A DNA stretch of 64,000 nt from Corallium rubrum (Eukaryota > Cnidaria > Anthozoa > Scleralcyonacea > Coralliidae), in assembly GCA_964035015.1 (NCBI GenBank), contig OZ036002.1:13072199-13136198 (forward strand), written 5' to 3'. Every line of letters starts with the position of its first letter. Positions within the stretch are counted from its first letter, which is position 1. Below are positions 21,657-34,479 of the stretch, in pieces. Made by a program: the position numbers and the translations under genes. Below the pieces are notes generated by a model. It was not told where the DNA came from. It worked only from the letters and a program-made list of their open reading frames with translations, and did no database searches.

Positions 21657-24173
21657 GGTTGTATAAAAAGCTATAGTTAACTTTAACTGTTGTTAACACT
21701 TGACTCTAGCCAATCAGGACCAGCGTTTGAGAAGTTAACTACCGTTAAAACTACGCGACTGGTGGTTAAACTGTCGTTATAAGACTGATATACAACTGAC
21801 CCCAGACCATTTCCAGAATAAAGAATTGTGTACTTTTATTGTAACTGTTTCAGACAAAATAGCAAAAAATGGTACTCTGTTCCACACTAGTCACACTAGA
21901 AAAAACACCTATCCTGCATGTGCCCAACGGCCCAAACCAATAACTGGTGTTGTAAAAAACTTAGACCCTGCTAGAGTAATTTATATACCCTAGCTGTTTC
22001 AGGCTAAAATGGAAAAAAACACCCTTCAAAGCAGAACTTCTCAATTCTTCTACGCTCCAGGATGATGAAATGTAGGAAGAAGCTTATGTTGTAGCTGGTG
22101 TAGATAGCTGATGCACAATATCTTTATTTCTAAAGCATTGCTCTTGCATATTGCAACGTATTCAGACTTATAGATTCTTTTTACAGATAATAGGAGGAAC
22201 AATGCGTATCCACTGTAACGTTTTGACATGTATTTAACAACATACCAAAATGTTTCATCAAATTAATGGTTGCAATGTAATAAAGTGTATTACGATATCA
22301 AACGAGCTGCATCCCAAGCCACATTATAACACCTATATCACAAGCTATACATCAAAATTCAAAAAAGCCATATTATAAGAGCTATACTGTACATAACAAG
22401 CTATATCACAATTAAGCTATATTATATATAAGACCCAGTGTATACCACATGCAAGACATAAAAGCTATATCATAATTAAGAGCTATCTGATTTGCTGGGG
22501 ATTTCTTAGCAGATGACACATATTTTAAAAGTTTTAATAATTTATTACACAATTAAAACAATTAAACAGCCCAACAGTAACACAAAACATCATCTATATG
22601 TCAGATAAAGTAAAACAAAAATATAAATGTTTTTGAACCTCGTGTTCTCATCAACTTTCTATCTTCTCCAGTTCAAAATAAAGTCAAATTTCTTAAATAC
22701 TGCAGGCAACACTACATTGTACTGATCTAAATCACATTACATTGCAGTTACAGATAGATTGCTTATGTCTTTTAAACAAAAACAAAATTACATTTCTTTT
22801 CAATTCAATTGAGTAAACTATATTAAATAGCCCGGTAACATACACCAATGGGTGCAAGCCCGAAATATTATTTTGGCCACTAGTACAAAAAGTATAATTG
22901 CTCTTCAAAAGTTCATCCTTCGAAAAGAAGTAAAGTCCCACTAAAACATTTAAGCACCATCTTAAAACAGTACATACATACATGGCGATAAAGCATACTC
23001 AAGTAACTAACGTTTATACAAAACGATGTTATACGTTGTGTTTGGCAGTTTGCGATTATTGAAAAGTTGTGAGCTGTTTCATTATACAGTAAGGACTGAT
23101 CTGCATGTTAAACCTCCAAAATCAGAATAAGTGTATCCATTCCTGCGAGTATCGAGTCACTTCTTGCGGCTGTTGTCTGACGTTCGACGGTTTCAAAATT
23201 AGTTACAGATTTATAAAGAATCCTAATCTTGAAGTAAAGATGTAGACAATCAAATGGACGGATTTGATATCGTTCAGACAGACGTATCCTCCAATTAGTT
23301 ACCAGTTAGCAGTGCAGCGACGGCAGTTCACAATGGCAATTCAAAGCTGGGTAAAATGTTGTATACAGGTTCCATGTTGCAGATTTCATCTTTGAAAATA
23401 TGGAAAATAACTGAAGTATAATCTTCAGTTGGTGGGCTGTGGGCACTAGTCACTGAACAGTCAGCACTTAAGGTTCTTAACATAGGTTATGAGCTCAGTT
23501 GGTAGGCTGTGAGCACCGCTCACTGAACAGACAGCACTTAAAGTTCTAAACATCCAGATTTTTTCCAAAGTGAAGTCATGTCCCACTCGTGGAAGCATGG
23601 ATTGATAATAGCATTAGAAATCAAACCAGAAAAAGACACATGTTGATAACTTAGAAAACTTTGCAAATGTTGATAAAACTTTGCAAATGTTGATTGTTGA
23701 TCTTCATACACACGTAGCAAACCATCAGCTCAGTAAATAGTTCATCGATGTTTGGCTTGTCGATTTCTAACCTCCTTTAAAAGTATACATGCTCGGTTCT
23801 GTCAGTTAATTCCACTGATTTGGCGTGTTTTTCATACATACATAAGTAGCACAGGAATAATATCAACGTACTAAGGTAGACGTAGAGGAATAGACAAATT
23901 TTCATGTGTCATAAATGATAAGAATTTTACGTTCCTTGCTTCTTTTGTTGGTGTAGGCTAGAGAGTGTAACTCATCAACATAAAAAATAACTTTTCAACA
24001 ACGCGACAGATGACCCATTGGCGAGGTTGCTTCAATCACTGAAAAGTTACCATGTAACAGTACTATACTGATTTCAGTTCCTCAGCTGATATAAGTTCCA
24101 GACTGGTTGATGCAATGACCACTGTGTATAGTATACCATCCATTATTATCCATTATGTAACTGTTTTTGTACA
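21657..24173. other. Copy-B flank without a supported gene
   Basis: It matches copy C at 48830-51950 apart from the copy-C insertions at about 49415 and 50700. A 74-bp direct duplication (gctcagttggtaggctgtga blocks) is at about 23430-23545. The AT repeat block is at 22290-22490. No frame is conserved across copies. Confidence 0.5.
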
Positions 24174-24386
24174 ATGTTGTCAGCAATGAAGAGATCGACT
24201 TCAAATCACAGAATGATTGTCCAAAGTAAACCAAGACTTGGTTTCACTGGAAGTATAGTGGAACAGCTCAAAGCCAATTCATCAGTTAATCGGAAACACT
24301 GTCATGTATTGCTTAAAATCCTAGACGCAGAAATCTCCTATCGTGGAAAAAGTGCAACTCCAACCACGGTAAAGTATTTGTTGTGA
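24174..24386 (+). other. Short conserved frame (70 aa), doubtful gene
   Basis: The frame MLSAMKRSTSNHRMIVQSK... is open to 70 residues only in copy B. Copy A (15130) and copy C (51950) share the start and about 30 residues and then stop or shift. There are no family motifs. It may be a relic of an exon, or chance. Confidence 0.2.
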
Positions 24387-24512
24387 GCAAATACTTATCA
24401 GTATAATTTCAATGAAAGGCAATCTCGAAGTTCAATTTTACAATAATGAACCTTGGGTCGCAACTTCCAAAAGACAACAGTTTTATATGTATATATAGAG
24501 TACATAAAAGCA

Positions 24513-24649
24513 AGAATTTGTGGTAACACCACTTTATTATTTGATTGCTATAAGCTTTCGAATTGTTGACTCAGGCCTTCATCTGAACAAGTGTGAACAT
24601 TCGAAATCTCAGCAATCAATAACAGACGTGGTGTTACCACAAATTCTCG
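24513..24649 (-). ncRNA. Hammerhead-like hairpin (copy B)
   Basis: A perfect outer stem of about 20 bp (gaatttgtggtaacaccac with its complement) encloses, on the minus strand, CAGATGA, then GGCCTGAGTCAACAATTC, then GAAAGCTT. The core has U-to-A at the second position and a weakened stem II. It is a homologue of 15463 and 52279. Confidence 0.5.
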
Positions 24650-25422
24650 CTTCTCTTACTATATTTGTCACCATGCAAACATTCAAAGAATGGCAACCAT
24701 TTGATCAATTCTCGCTGCTCAGCATTCAAAAGGTGATCTGTACGTTAAGAGACCGGTACACATTTTGTTCGGTATCTTTAATTTTAATTTACACCGTTTG
24801 TGTTGTTCAATGAAAAAGAACTTCGTAATCGCTCTATAATTCTAAAGGAAATATTTCTGATAAAATTTTCAAACCAGATTTTGCTACGAGTTCAAATTGG
24901 ACAGACCACTAAACGTATACTGCATGAACAGCGAGAAAAACGGTTGGTAACCTTTGAGTCTAGTTTCCGCGTAAATTTTAGTCGTATAACAACAACAAAG
25001 CATTATTATACAAAGCAAGCATATTTTATTTTATTTTAAACCAGACAAAATGGAAGCAGGAAATATGTTAAAAGGTTCAGAAATACAAGAACTTAAAACG
25101 ACAACGTTTTAACTAAAAGAAACAAACCAACAAGCAAAAAACCCCCCAAAAAACCTAACTATATGTATGTTTGATAATATTTCAGTTAAAATGTGTAATC
25201 ATATGTTTTCTTATTCGTTTATTCGAAATTTCAAGGTAATGCTAATTATTGTTATACAACCTATATGATTATTATTATGCAATGTTTCTGTTCAAATACG
25301 CCGAAACTGAGAACGTTACAACGATTTGAAAGTCTGAGTGGATTTATAACGCACGAGGATCTTGAAATTCCAGTAAAGTCCGACGTCATTCAAACAAATT
25401 AATTTTCTTATTTCAAAAGTCG

Positions 25423-25734
25423 TAAAGGTGAAGTAATACTAGCAACAAACTGCTGCAACATTGTTGCGTTGCAAGTTGAAAAGCGTTGTTGTACGTACTG
25501 CCTTAAACATTGTCACGCAGCAAAATTTTGTTGTTGCAAGTTGAATCAGCAAGTAGAACTGGAGTCTACTTTTTTCAACAATTTTTTTCAACTTGCAACA
25601 AAATCACTGTTGCGTGACAATGTTTAAGGTCGACATTAATACGTGCAACAATGCTTTTCAATTTGCAACAAACTTACGCAACAAAGTGGCGTTGAAAGTT
25701 GAAGAAAAATGTTGCTCGTATTACCTCACCTTAA
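25423..25734. mobile_element. Foldback miniature element, copy B of three
   Basis: Same element as 16149-16477, with small internal deletions. Confidence 0.8.
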
Positions 25735-27473
25735 GATTATACTTCCGATTATGACAAAGTGTCAGTCTGAAGCCAGCGAAATAACCTATATTCCCCATAA
25801 AACCGCCACAACGCAATGCTGATGCTTCAATAATATCTCCTTTTGCATGTTTGTTTGTTTGTGTATGTTTGTTTGTCTATCAATCTGTTTATAAATCAAT
25901 TCACTAATATATCTCAAAATATATTGAGTCGATTTGGATGTAACATTTTGGAAGGGTTAGCCACAGACCAAGGACCATTAACCCGTTAAATTCTAGTCGA
26001 ATAAGGTTGAGAATTGAATGAAAATTTCAGAAAAGGAATTGACCGCAAGATTCTTCGCGTTTAAGAAATGAATAAAAAGAAGCTTGATTCCGCTTATTAT
26101 CCCTATATTTTGAAACTTGTAACTGGATATTTATTACAGCATAAATTAACAACTAACAATGGGATTACCACTTTCATTGTTCATAGAATAATTCAAGTGA
26201 TGGTGGACTAAGACGTATCCAAAGTTAGCTTGTGTCTTTTTCTTGAATAATGGTAGGAGCGCAATCAAGCATTTTATCATACATGTATATACATGCACTG
26301 CAAATCCCAAAAAACTTGTTTTAAGAAAAAAAATTATCTTGTTTTAAGATTTTCTTGTCCCGTCTATATAATAATCTTGCTGGTTTTTCTTGACAAGATA
26401 TTTACTTTTAAAACAAGATTAAATATCTTAAAACAAGAAATAGAATCTTAAAATAAGAAAATTTATCTCGACAACATTTAGAGATTTTGCAGTGTGTATA
26501 TAGGCCTGGGAACGAGTTGGCTCGTCTCCGAATATAAACATTCCCTAATAATCCGCTGGAGGAGATAAACAGTCTCTGAGTGCCTTCAATTTAACACATA
26601 TATACTTACGTCACAACTGAAAGAAATGCATGGTGATTAATCTGTATCTAAAATAGAAACTTATAATGTTACTTATTTACAAACAGATGACGTATCCATT
26701 CTTTGATAATCTAAAAACTTCATTTTAATCAGATGAACCTGAAATTAATTTTTGGCTCTCAAGCAGAACAAAAAACTAAACTATATACCAACCTTCGTGA
26801 AAAACAGGAGCTGGAATAGAAGCGTACGTAATAAATTCTATGACCTGCAAACATCTTGTCAATTTTGACAACAGCTTGCACGCAAACTTCCATGAAAATT
26901 GTGAAGCAGAATAATACAAAAGTTCTCTCAGTTCTTGTTGTACAATTAGTTGTCCTATAATCTTTTTATGTCATATACTGAGAAAAACTCTCAGCTCTAG
27001 ACAGGACTATAGAAACCGCAACCTTCCGAAGGCTTTAATCAGTGAACCACTAGAACTCAGAGGGCAGACTGAAGTTGTTTTAACGTATTTATGCCTGGGA
27101 ATGAGTTAAAAATCACGTGTGTCACAAGTATGCACTTGTTGGGCTACAAGTCGCTTTGCTAACTCCAAGCTGGAATTATACTAAACTAATAAAAACAATT
27201 ACTGGAAATTTACTGCACGAAGCTACTTGTTGTCCACCAAGTACACTTGTAACACACGAATGGTTCAAGTCGTTCTAATGTATAAATAGTACCAAAAACA
27301 ACGCGGGTTTGAGTTCTGCATGTTTATAGAGCTCAGAGTTTTTCTCAATATTAACAATTTACGACAGTTTGTACAGCAAGAACTAATAAAACTTTACTAT
27401 CACCAAGCTGACAATCCTATAAACAAACTAAGAATAATACAATTTAAGTCATTTTAAACTTGCCTACAGTAAT
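25735..27473. other. Downstream flank of the gene, no gene seen
   Basis: It matches 53477-55430 closely. It holds the short TTTG tract and the CACTGCAAA-ended element. Palindromic words around 'actcagagttt/aaactctgagt' are conserved but unexplained. Confidence 0.5.
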
Positions 27474-29252
27474 TAAACAAGACGTCCGCTAGGCGTGAAC
27501 TCGGGCTACTGTGGGCTGGCGCCTTGCAAAATAATAGAACAACAGCAGTGTTGTTTGGAGTTAATGGTTGAATTTGATGCAACTTTCAGTCAATTGACTG
27601 TAGTAGTGGAATATTCATCATAGAGAAAATCATGGTGGGTATACTGGTGTACCAAAACATTGATTTGGCAGCCATACTGGTCTGCCAAAACATTGAAATG
27701 GTGGCCATTACTGGTGTACCAAAACATCTAAATGGTGGCCATACTGGTGTACCAAAACAATGAAATAGTGGCCATACTGGTGTAACCAAAACAATGAAAT
27801 AGTGGCCATACTGGTGCACCAAAACAATGAAATAGTGGTCATACTGGTGTACCAAAACAATGAAATAGTGCCAATACTGGTGTACCAAAACAATGAAATA
27901 GTGGCCAATCGGCCATATTGGTGTACCAAAACAATGAAATGGTGGCCATATTGGTGTACCAAAACAATGAAATGGTGGCCATATTGGTGTACCAAAACAA
28001 TCAAATAGTGGCCATATTGGTGTACCAAAACAATGAAATAGTGGCCATATTGGTGTACCAAAACAATGAAATAGTGGCCATATTGGTGTACCAAAACAAT
28101 GAAATGGCGGCCATACTGGTGTACCAAAACAATGAAATAGTGGCCATACTAGTGTACCAAAACAATGAAATAGTGGCCATATTGGTGTACCAAAACAATG
28201 AAATAGTGGCCATATTGGTGTACCAAAACAATGAAATAGTGGCCATATTGGTGCACCAAAACAATGAAATAGTGGCCATATTGGTGTACCAAAACAATGA
28301 AATAGTGGCCATATTGGTGTACCAAAACAATGAAATAGTGGCCATATTGGTGCACCAAAACAATGAAATAGTGGCCATATTGGTGTACCAAAACAATGAA
28401 ATGGCGGCCATACTGGTGTACCAAAACAATGAAATAGTGGCCATACTAGTGTACCAAAGCAATGAAATAGTGGCCATATTGGTGTACCAAAACAATGAAA
28501 TGGCAGCCATACTGGTGTAACTAAACATTGAAATGGCAGCCATATTGGTAATTGGTGTACCCAAACAATACACACTTGATGAAAGTAATGTATAAACTGT
28601 TGAATAGCATCGACTTTTATTTGCAAGACATCAGTACAATAAATCAATAATAAACAATACAAGCAAAAATGAAGCAAACCACAAATATTAATACAGTTTA
28701 AACCTCAATACATTTACATACAGCATTCACAAACACAACTCAGTTCGGTTTAAGACATGATGTAAAGAAGATGTAAAGCACAGCATGTTTACCTTTCACT
28801 TGCAAGTTGGCATTATCAACTTTCTTTGATCTTTGATTTACAGCACTTGAGCAACATTTTTCAGTACAATTTAATTAATAACACATGTTATTGACATGTA
28901 TAAAATTGATCGAGAACACATTGATCGAGAACTACACATTTTTAGCGTACGGTTATCGAGATTGCGGACCAACCCAGGTCTACTACAGTATAAAAGCATC
29001 ACGAGCGTGTTTATCATTAAAACACAAATTCACAAGCTTTCGAACAACACAACCAAAGGCATCAGGTGAAGAAAAAACTCGCCATTCCTGCATGAAAATC
29101 CGCCATCATGAAACAGCATTTGAGCTGTGACGTCAGAAGTGTCACATGCCTCAGTTTCGCAAAGCCTGTCGGGGCAATATCTCGACCCCAAAAAACACTA
29201 ACAACGCGACCGAAACCTAGACTCGTCCGACCATAGGTCGCCCGAGTAATAA
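27474..29252. mobile_element. 1.78-kb insertion specific to copy B
   Basis: Copy C reads straight from 'cctacagtaatta' to 'taatctttgcatcaaac' (about 55425-55445). Copy B has 1.78 kb between, with similar 'agtaat' words at both edges. Most of it is a 33-bp minisatellite. No clear inverted ends or coding frame were found, so the class is unknown. Confidence 0.65.
27640..28560. repeat. 33-bp minisatellite, about 28 units
   Basis: The unit is accaaaacaatgaaatagtg followed by gccatattggtgt. Because 33 is a multiple of three, several frames stay open on both strands, giving repeats such as NNEIVAILVYQ (plus) and PIWPLFHCFGT (minus). The longest frame (minus, 28677-27586, 363 codons) is a by-product of the array. 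Units differ mainly at tattggt/tactggt and agtgg/ggtgg/ggcgg. Confidence 0.95.
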
Positions 29253-29656
29253 TCTTTATATCAAACTTTTACATATACTATACCCAATAAATTACAAGAA
29301 CACGCATCACATGCACTAATAATTCGGTAGTAAAAATAAAAACTATCGCATATGGGAGCAAATACTACCAAGCCAATAGAATTACAATACCACGATACAC
29401 TATAATACTTTGCGGTAATAGATACAGTAAATATCAAAACTATCACCAAACTGACCTAATAAAAAATTACTATGATCTAAATTCCACTTAGCACACTATC
29501 TGGAATATGGCATCATGAACCTCAAAAGCATTCTGTTAATTAAGAAACCACTATTTTTTTCAATATCAGAAAAAAAAACCTACGTTTTTTTATGAATCGC
29601 GTCTCCTAAATCTTTTAGTGATAGCAACGCTATCAGAGCATAAAGAAAAACTTAGT
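29253..29656. other. Region just downstream of the gene
   Basis: It matches 55437-55842 almost base for base. A short hydrophobic minus-strand frame (29449-29261, MVIVLIFTVSITAKYY...) is kept in both copies. It could be 3' UTR. No clear AATAAA signal was identified. Confidence 0.4.
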
Positions 29657-32600
29657 CTACATAGTCATGTCGCGAGATTTTCTCTTTATTTCATCAATAT
29701 CTTGCCGGCTAAACTTGACGTCTTCGCCGTAGATAGTAAACGGCGCCCAAATCTGAACATCACGATAAAAATGGTTTTCATGACGTCGAAGCATGTTCAT
29801 TGTCCTTCTTAAAGCTTCGCAAACGGACGTTTCACTGCAAATTTCATCGTAGAATTTCTCCATGAAAACCTTTGTACCTGCATCGTGAATTCGCCACAGC
29901 GTAGCAAGAACGGAGCGAGCACCGGCTGCAAGAAATGCACGTGCTAGGCCAACCACTCCTTCCGAGCAAGTTTGACCACTTCCAGTGTGACAACAACACA
30001 GGACGACTAACTTAGCATTTATCTTAATGTCAAGAATGTCCTTTTCTTTTAGAAGATAAGATTCTTCTTTGGGAAGTGTTGAACTGGGATTAGGGGCAAG
30101 AAAAATCTCGCCACGTTCTCTGTCTCCATGAGCTGCAATATGGATTATACTAGCGCCAGGGATACATTCTAAAACTCGTTGTTTTATCGCCTCACCCTCC
30201 ACTAAAGGCTTAGCGTCAAAACGAGATGCCAGAAGCCGTGCTTCTATTGTGGCATTGGGTAGCTCAGAAACATAAAGTCTCTCCCCCAAAAAACTAACTT
30301 CTCCTACTGTAGGATTACCTACAAACAATGCAAAGCCAAGACTAGCGTCAGGCGATTCCTTCATCCTGGAATAAAGCGTTTGCAACGATGGCGTAATTTG
30401 AACACTGTAATATTCTGACATTGCGCAAGAATTTTCATCTAGCAATGCGCAAAATGGCACGAAAAATAAAAATTTATCAGGAACAATGACCAGTTTAGTT
30501 CCTTTGATAAACTTTTTGACTGCATGTATTAATGCCTGAAATAATGCTTGTAAAATTGCACTGGTTTGGGTCGTGTTACAGCAATTTACGGAGCTCTGCT
30601 TTACCGGAGATCTTAGCTTGGCGACGTCGATAGCTAGATCATAACGTTGGACTACCTCAACTAACTTTCCCATCTTTAGCTCAGAGTTCTCGGGTATATT
30701 GTGGAGAAATACACTATTGCATGAATGGGATTTTTGCAAATGCATGTTTTTTGAATTCTCCAAATCACTAACACTCGATTTTTCTTTGGCATCACCAAAC
30801 TTGTCATTGAATGAAATCTGGCTCCATTGTATTTCCGCAATTTTTGGTTGTTCTCCAAGAGAAGATTCTGAATCTATTTTATACATAGATGAATCACGAC
30901 TTAATTCAACAGAATGAGCCTTAAGAAACATCTCCAATTTACGAAAAATGTAATCCTCCGGCAAATTCAGATCTTGACTTCGTCTCAAAATTTCGTATCT
31001 AACCCTACCTTCGGCATTTAAAACCCAAATATTGAGAAATTTATCATGATCAAACGAGTAGAATAAAATAGTAGAATTATTTTCTTTAAGCTGGATGGCT
31101 TTCCTAAAATCGTCTATTTGCGTGTTTTCTTCACTCTGATCAATTTTCCGCCAAATTTCATGTGCATAAGACGGCATGTGATCAATAATGTGCAACTTCT
31201 TACGTTTCTCCATAAAAGCAAGCAGTGCCTTGGCCTTGCTAAGATCAATAACTAACAATGCGGCTGTAATACGTTCTAACAAAATGAAACAATGCATTAA
31301 GATGAGATACCGTCCAAAGTATTCAGTAGTGAATGATATCTTGTTTTCATCAACGTTTAAATCGAAAACTATCTTATCATGGACCTCGACAGATTTCTGT
31401 ATAAGCGACACAGCATGTTGTAATTTGCTCATAGCTTCAGATTCGTAAGGTATCTGACGACCAAATAAAAAATGAGAGCATCCCATGTTTGCAAGTGACG
31501 CACTTTCAGACCACAGATCACCAATTTCGACACTAAGTTCGTAACATTTTTGTAAAGAAGTAATGGCTTTTTCATACTTCCCAACACTAAGATAGGCAAC
31601 ACCCAACTTTCCATTGCCACTCATAATTGCTGACTGATTCCCTATTTCAGAGCTAATTGCTAAACTTTCATTAAAACAATCAATAGCCTTTTCAAACTCT
31701 CCTAAACTTAGATAGACATTTCCTATATCTCCACAGCATGACGCTATTTAAAGGATCCCCTATTTCAGTACTGATTTTGAGACTTTTCTTGAAACATGCG
31801 ATGGCTTCTTCGTGCCGCTTCATACTACAATAGACAGTCCCTAAAATTCCATTCCCGCTTGCTATTCCGGACTGATCCTCTATTTCAGAGCTGATTGCTA
31901 GACCTTTATTAAGATACTCAACAGCTTTTTCAAACTGCCCTAATTTATTGTAAGCATCCCCTAAGTTTCCATAGTTAGATGCTCTACCTTTGCAATTCCC
32001 TATTTCAGAGTTGATTTCTAGAGCTTTATTGAGATACTCAATTGCTTTTTCATACTGCCCTAACTTAGTATAAGCATTCCCCAAATTATTATTGTGAGAT
32101 GCTATAGCTGAGCGATCCCCTATTGCAGTACTAATCGCTAGAGCTTCATTGTAATGCTCAACGGCTTTAGCACACTGCCCCATGTTGAGATATGCACCCC
32201 CCAAGTTTCCACAAGTAATACCTACTCCTGACCGATCGCCTATTTCAGTGCTGATAACCAGACCTTGATTGTAACACTTAATGGCTTTTGCATACTTTCC
32301 GATCTTCATATAAGCATTTCCCAAATTCTGATTGTTACCTGCTATTCCTATAGAAAACCCTCTTTCAGAACTGATTTCTAGAACTTTTTCAAAATGCGCA
32401 ATTGCTTTTTTATACTGCCCTAATTGGAAATAGACATTGCCCAGGTAGCCATTGTTAGTTGCTATTCCTAAGCGATATCCCACTTCAGTACTGAGTTCCA
32501 AACCTTTATTGCAATACTCCATAGCTCTTTCATATTGTCCTAAACAACAATACACCATCCCAAAATGACCAACTATACTTGCTTCTCTCGATCGATCCCC

Positions 32601-33647
32601 TATTTCAGTGCTAATTTCCAGACCTTTATTGTAAGAGTCAATCGCTTTTTCATACTGCCCCATTTTCATATACACAATCCCCAAATTTTCATTGTTACTT
32701 GCTATTTCTGACCGACTTCCTATGTCAGTGCTGATTGCTAAACCTATTTCGAAATACCCAATTGCTTTTTCATACTGCCCTAAATTATGATAGGCATCCC
32801 CTAAACTTCCATTGCTGCTTGCTATCCCCAAACGATCTCCAATTTTAGAGCTGATTGCTAGACCCTTGTCGAAATACTCGATGGCTGTTTTATACTGCCC
32901 CATACTGGAATAAACAATCCCCAAATTTTCACAGCAAGTTGCAATGCCTGACTGATACTTTAATTCGGTGCTGATTCCAAGACCTTTCTTCAAGTACTCA
33001 ATGGCTTGGTCATAATGCCCCAAAATACGATAGACGTTCCCCAAACCTCCATTGCTAGCTGCTATTCCTAATCGATCCCTAACAGATGTGCTGATTACTA
33101 AGCCTTTATTGTAGTACTCAATGGCTTGGTCAAAATGCCCCAAAATACGATAGACGTCCCCCAAACCTCTATTGCTAGCTGCTAGTCTTGATCGATCACT
33201 ACTAGATGTGCAGATTACTAATCCTTTATTGTAGTACTCAGTGGCTTTGTCATAGTCTGCCAAGCCCAGATATGCGTGTCCTAAATATACACTACATCTA
33301 TTTTTTCTTGCTTTGTCTTTAAGTTCGTCTGCTATGTTGTCTGCTTTTAGCATGTAATCTATCGCTTCCCTGTAACATGCAGTTAAAAGATATCGTACTC
33401 CAATTTTAATAAGGATATCTATTTTTCCAACACAATTACTCAGTAATTTCTCAAACTCAATATAGTATTTCAACATTCCTTCACACTCTACATCACATTT
33501 ACTGACAATCTTACATAACATTAGGTTTTTAAGTTCTACGTTACCTTGCAGTAATCCAACCAATCTATCTGCTATGCACACAAAGTCACGCTGTCTCCCT
33601 TTTTGAGTCAGGATTCTTGCCAGCTCTGCAATGAATTCTAGTACCAT
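29657..33647 (-). pseudogene. TPR-CHAT paralogue, broken by a 2-base deletion
   Basis: This is the paralogue of the gene at 55843-59712, with the same start, domain order and end. It splits into two frames. The upstream frame (33647-31692, 651 aa) carries the N-terminus and 13 TPR units, and runs into a stop after a shift at about 31748/31749. The downstream frame is in register from the shift to 29657; its first methionine is at 31624, and it holds the last TPRs, the linker and a complete CHAT domain with AAHGDRERG and LCCCHTGSG. At the lesion the intact copy has two extra bases (cc on the plus strand). There is one more TPR unit than in the paralogue (15 against 14). No other disrupting change is seen over almost 4 kb, so inactivation is recent, or the shift is a sequencing error, or the two halves are made separately. 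Call: probable young pseudogene. Confidence 0.85.
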
Positions 33648-34317
33648 CGAAATGTTTGTGTTTCTTGCTTCAAATATCTTGTTCGGACAGTTAAAAGAAA
33701 ATTAAAATACTCATTAACCCATTGCTGCCTAGGATGTCTGAGGGTTTTCATTTGAAGGAATAAACTTGTCTGGCGTTGGACAAAGTAAAACAAAAAGACC
33801 GTTCTTTCTTGCCAGCTCAACAAGGAATGGGTCAAAGTATCAAGGTTGCTGTGAATACTAGACTGTGTCTGGAACATATTTAATTTAACCCTTTCCCTTT
33901 AGTGGATTTTCTCGGCGACGAGTCAAATCGTCTGACGTTAGTCAGTCATAAAATACATAAAAAAACTAGAGAGTCGGACGCCGTCAGAAAAAGATAAGGG
34001 ATTCGACTTATACTCGGGATAATGGAAAAATTACGATTTTTCTTGTGCATAAAATAGGGATATACAGTACATCACGTCGAGATATATACTACATAGGTTG
34101 CAAAATACGGTATTTCAGGCATCAAATGCCATATCGCTGCCAAATTTTGGCTGTCAGTATGTTTTTGCCTGTTCTACGCAGAACACAAAAAGTATTACAC
34201 TTCAGAAAGCTGGAAAAAGTCCTGACGTCAGCGAAAATAACCTATATATACTGCGAATACAAAAGTAGAATATACAAGTATAAAAAATATGTATATTTGT
34301 GCAAAAGTTTGAAGTGT
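33648..34317. promoter_or_regulatory. Conserved 5' flank of the TPR-CHAT gene (copy B)
   Basis: About 670 bp upstream of the start codon is nearly identical to 59713-60367. It presumably includes the 5' UTR and promoter, but no TATA box or named site could be assigned. Confidence 0.35.
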
Positions 34318-34466
34318 TTAAAAGGAAAGAGGAAAGGAAAGAAAAGGGAAAATAAGGAAAGGAAAGGAAAAGAAAGGATACAAAAAGAAATTAAAGGAAA
34401 AGAAAAAACAACAGAAAAGAAAAAAGAAAGGATAAAAAGAAAGGGAAAGAAAAGGAAAGAAAGAAC
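34318..34466. repeat. Polypurine tract (GGAAA-rich)
   Basis: Almost pure purine on the plus strand, variants of ggaaa/gaaaa. A second tract is at 35772-35914, so the two bracket the retroelement remnant. The open frames through it are compositional. Confidence 0.9.
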
Positions 34467-34479
34467 TTTGCTACACCTC

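Noticed and set aside
27586-28677. 363-codon minus-strand frame as a gene
   Set aside because: It is produced by a 33-bp tandem array that keeps several frames open on both strands; there is no domain or non-repeat support.
29030-29080. Another hammerhead-like motif (agctttcg ... catcagg)
   Set aside because: The minus strand has GAAAGCTT and CTGATGC, but stem II does not pair and the first box is wrong, so it is at best a decayed relic.
33638-33877. 79-codon minus-strand frame upstream of the TPR-CHAT start
   Set aside because: It overlaps the gene start in another frame and its end differs between the two copies; more likely 5' UTR sequence.
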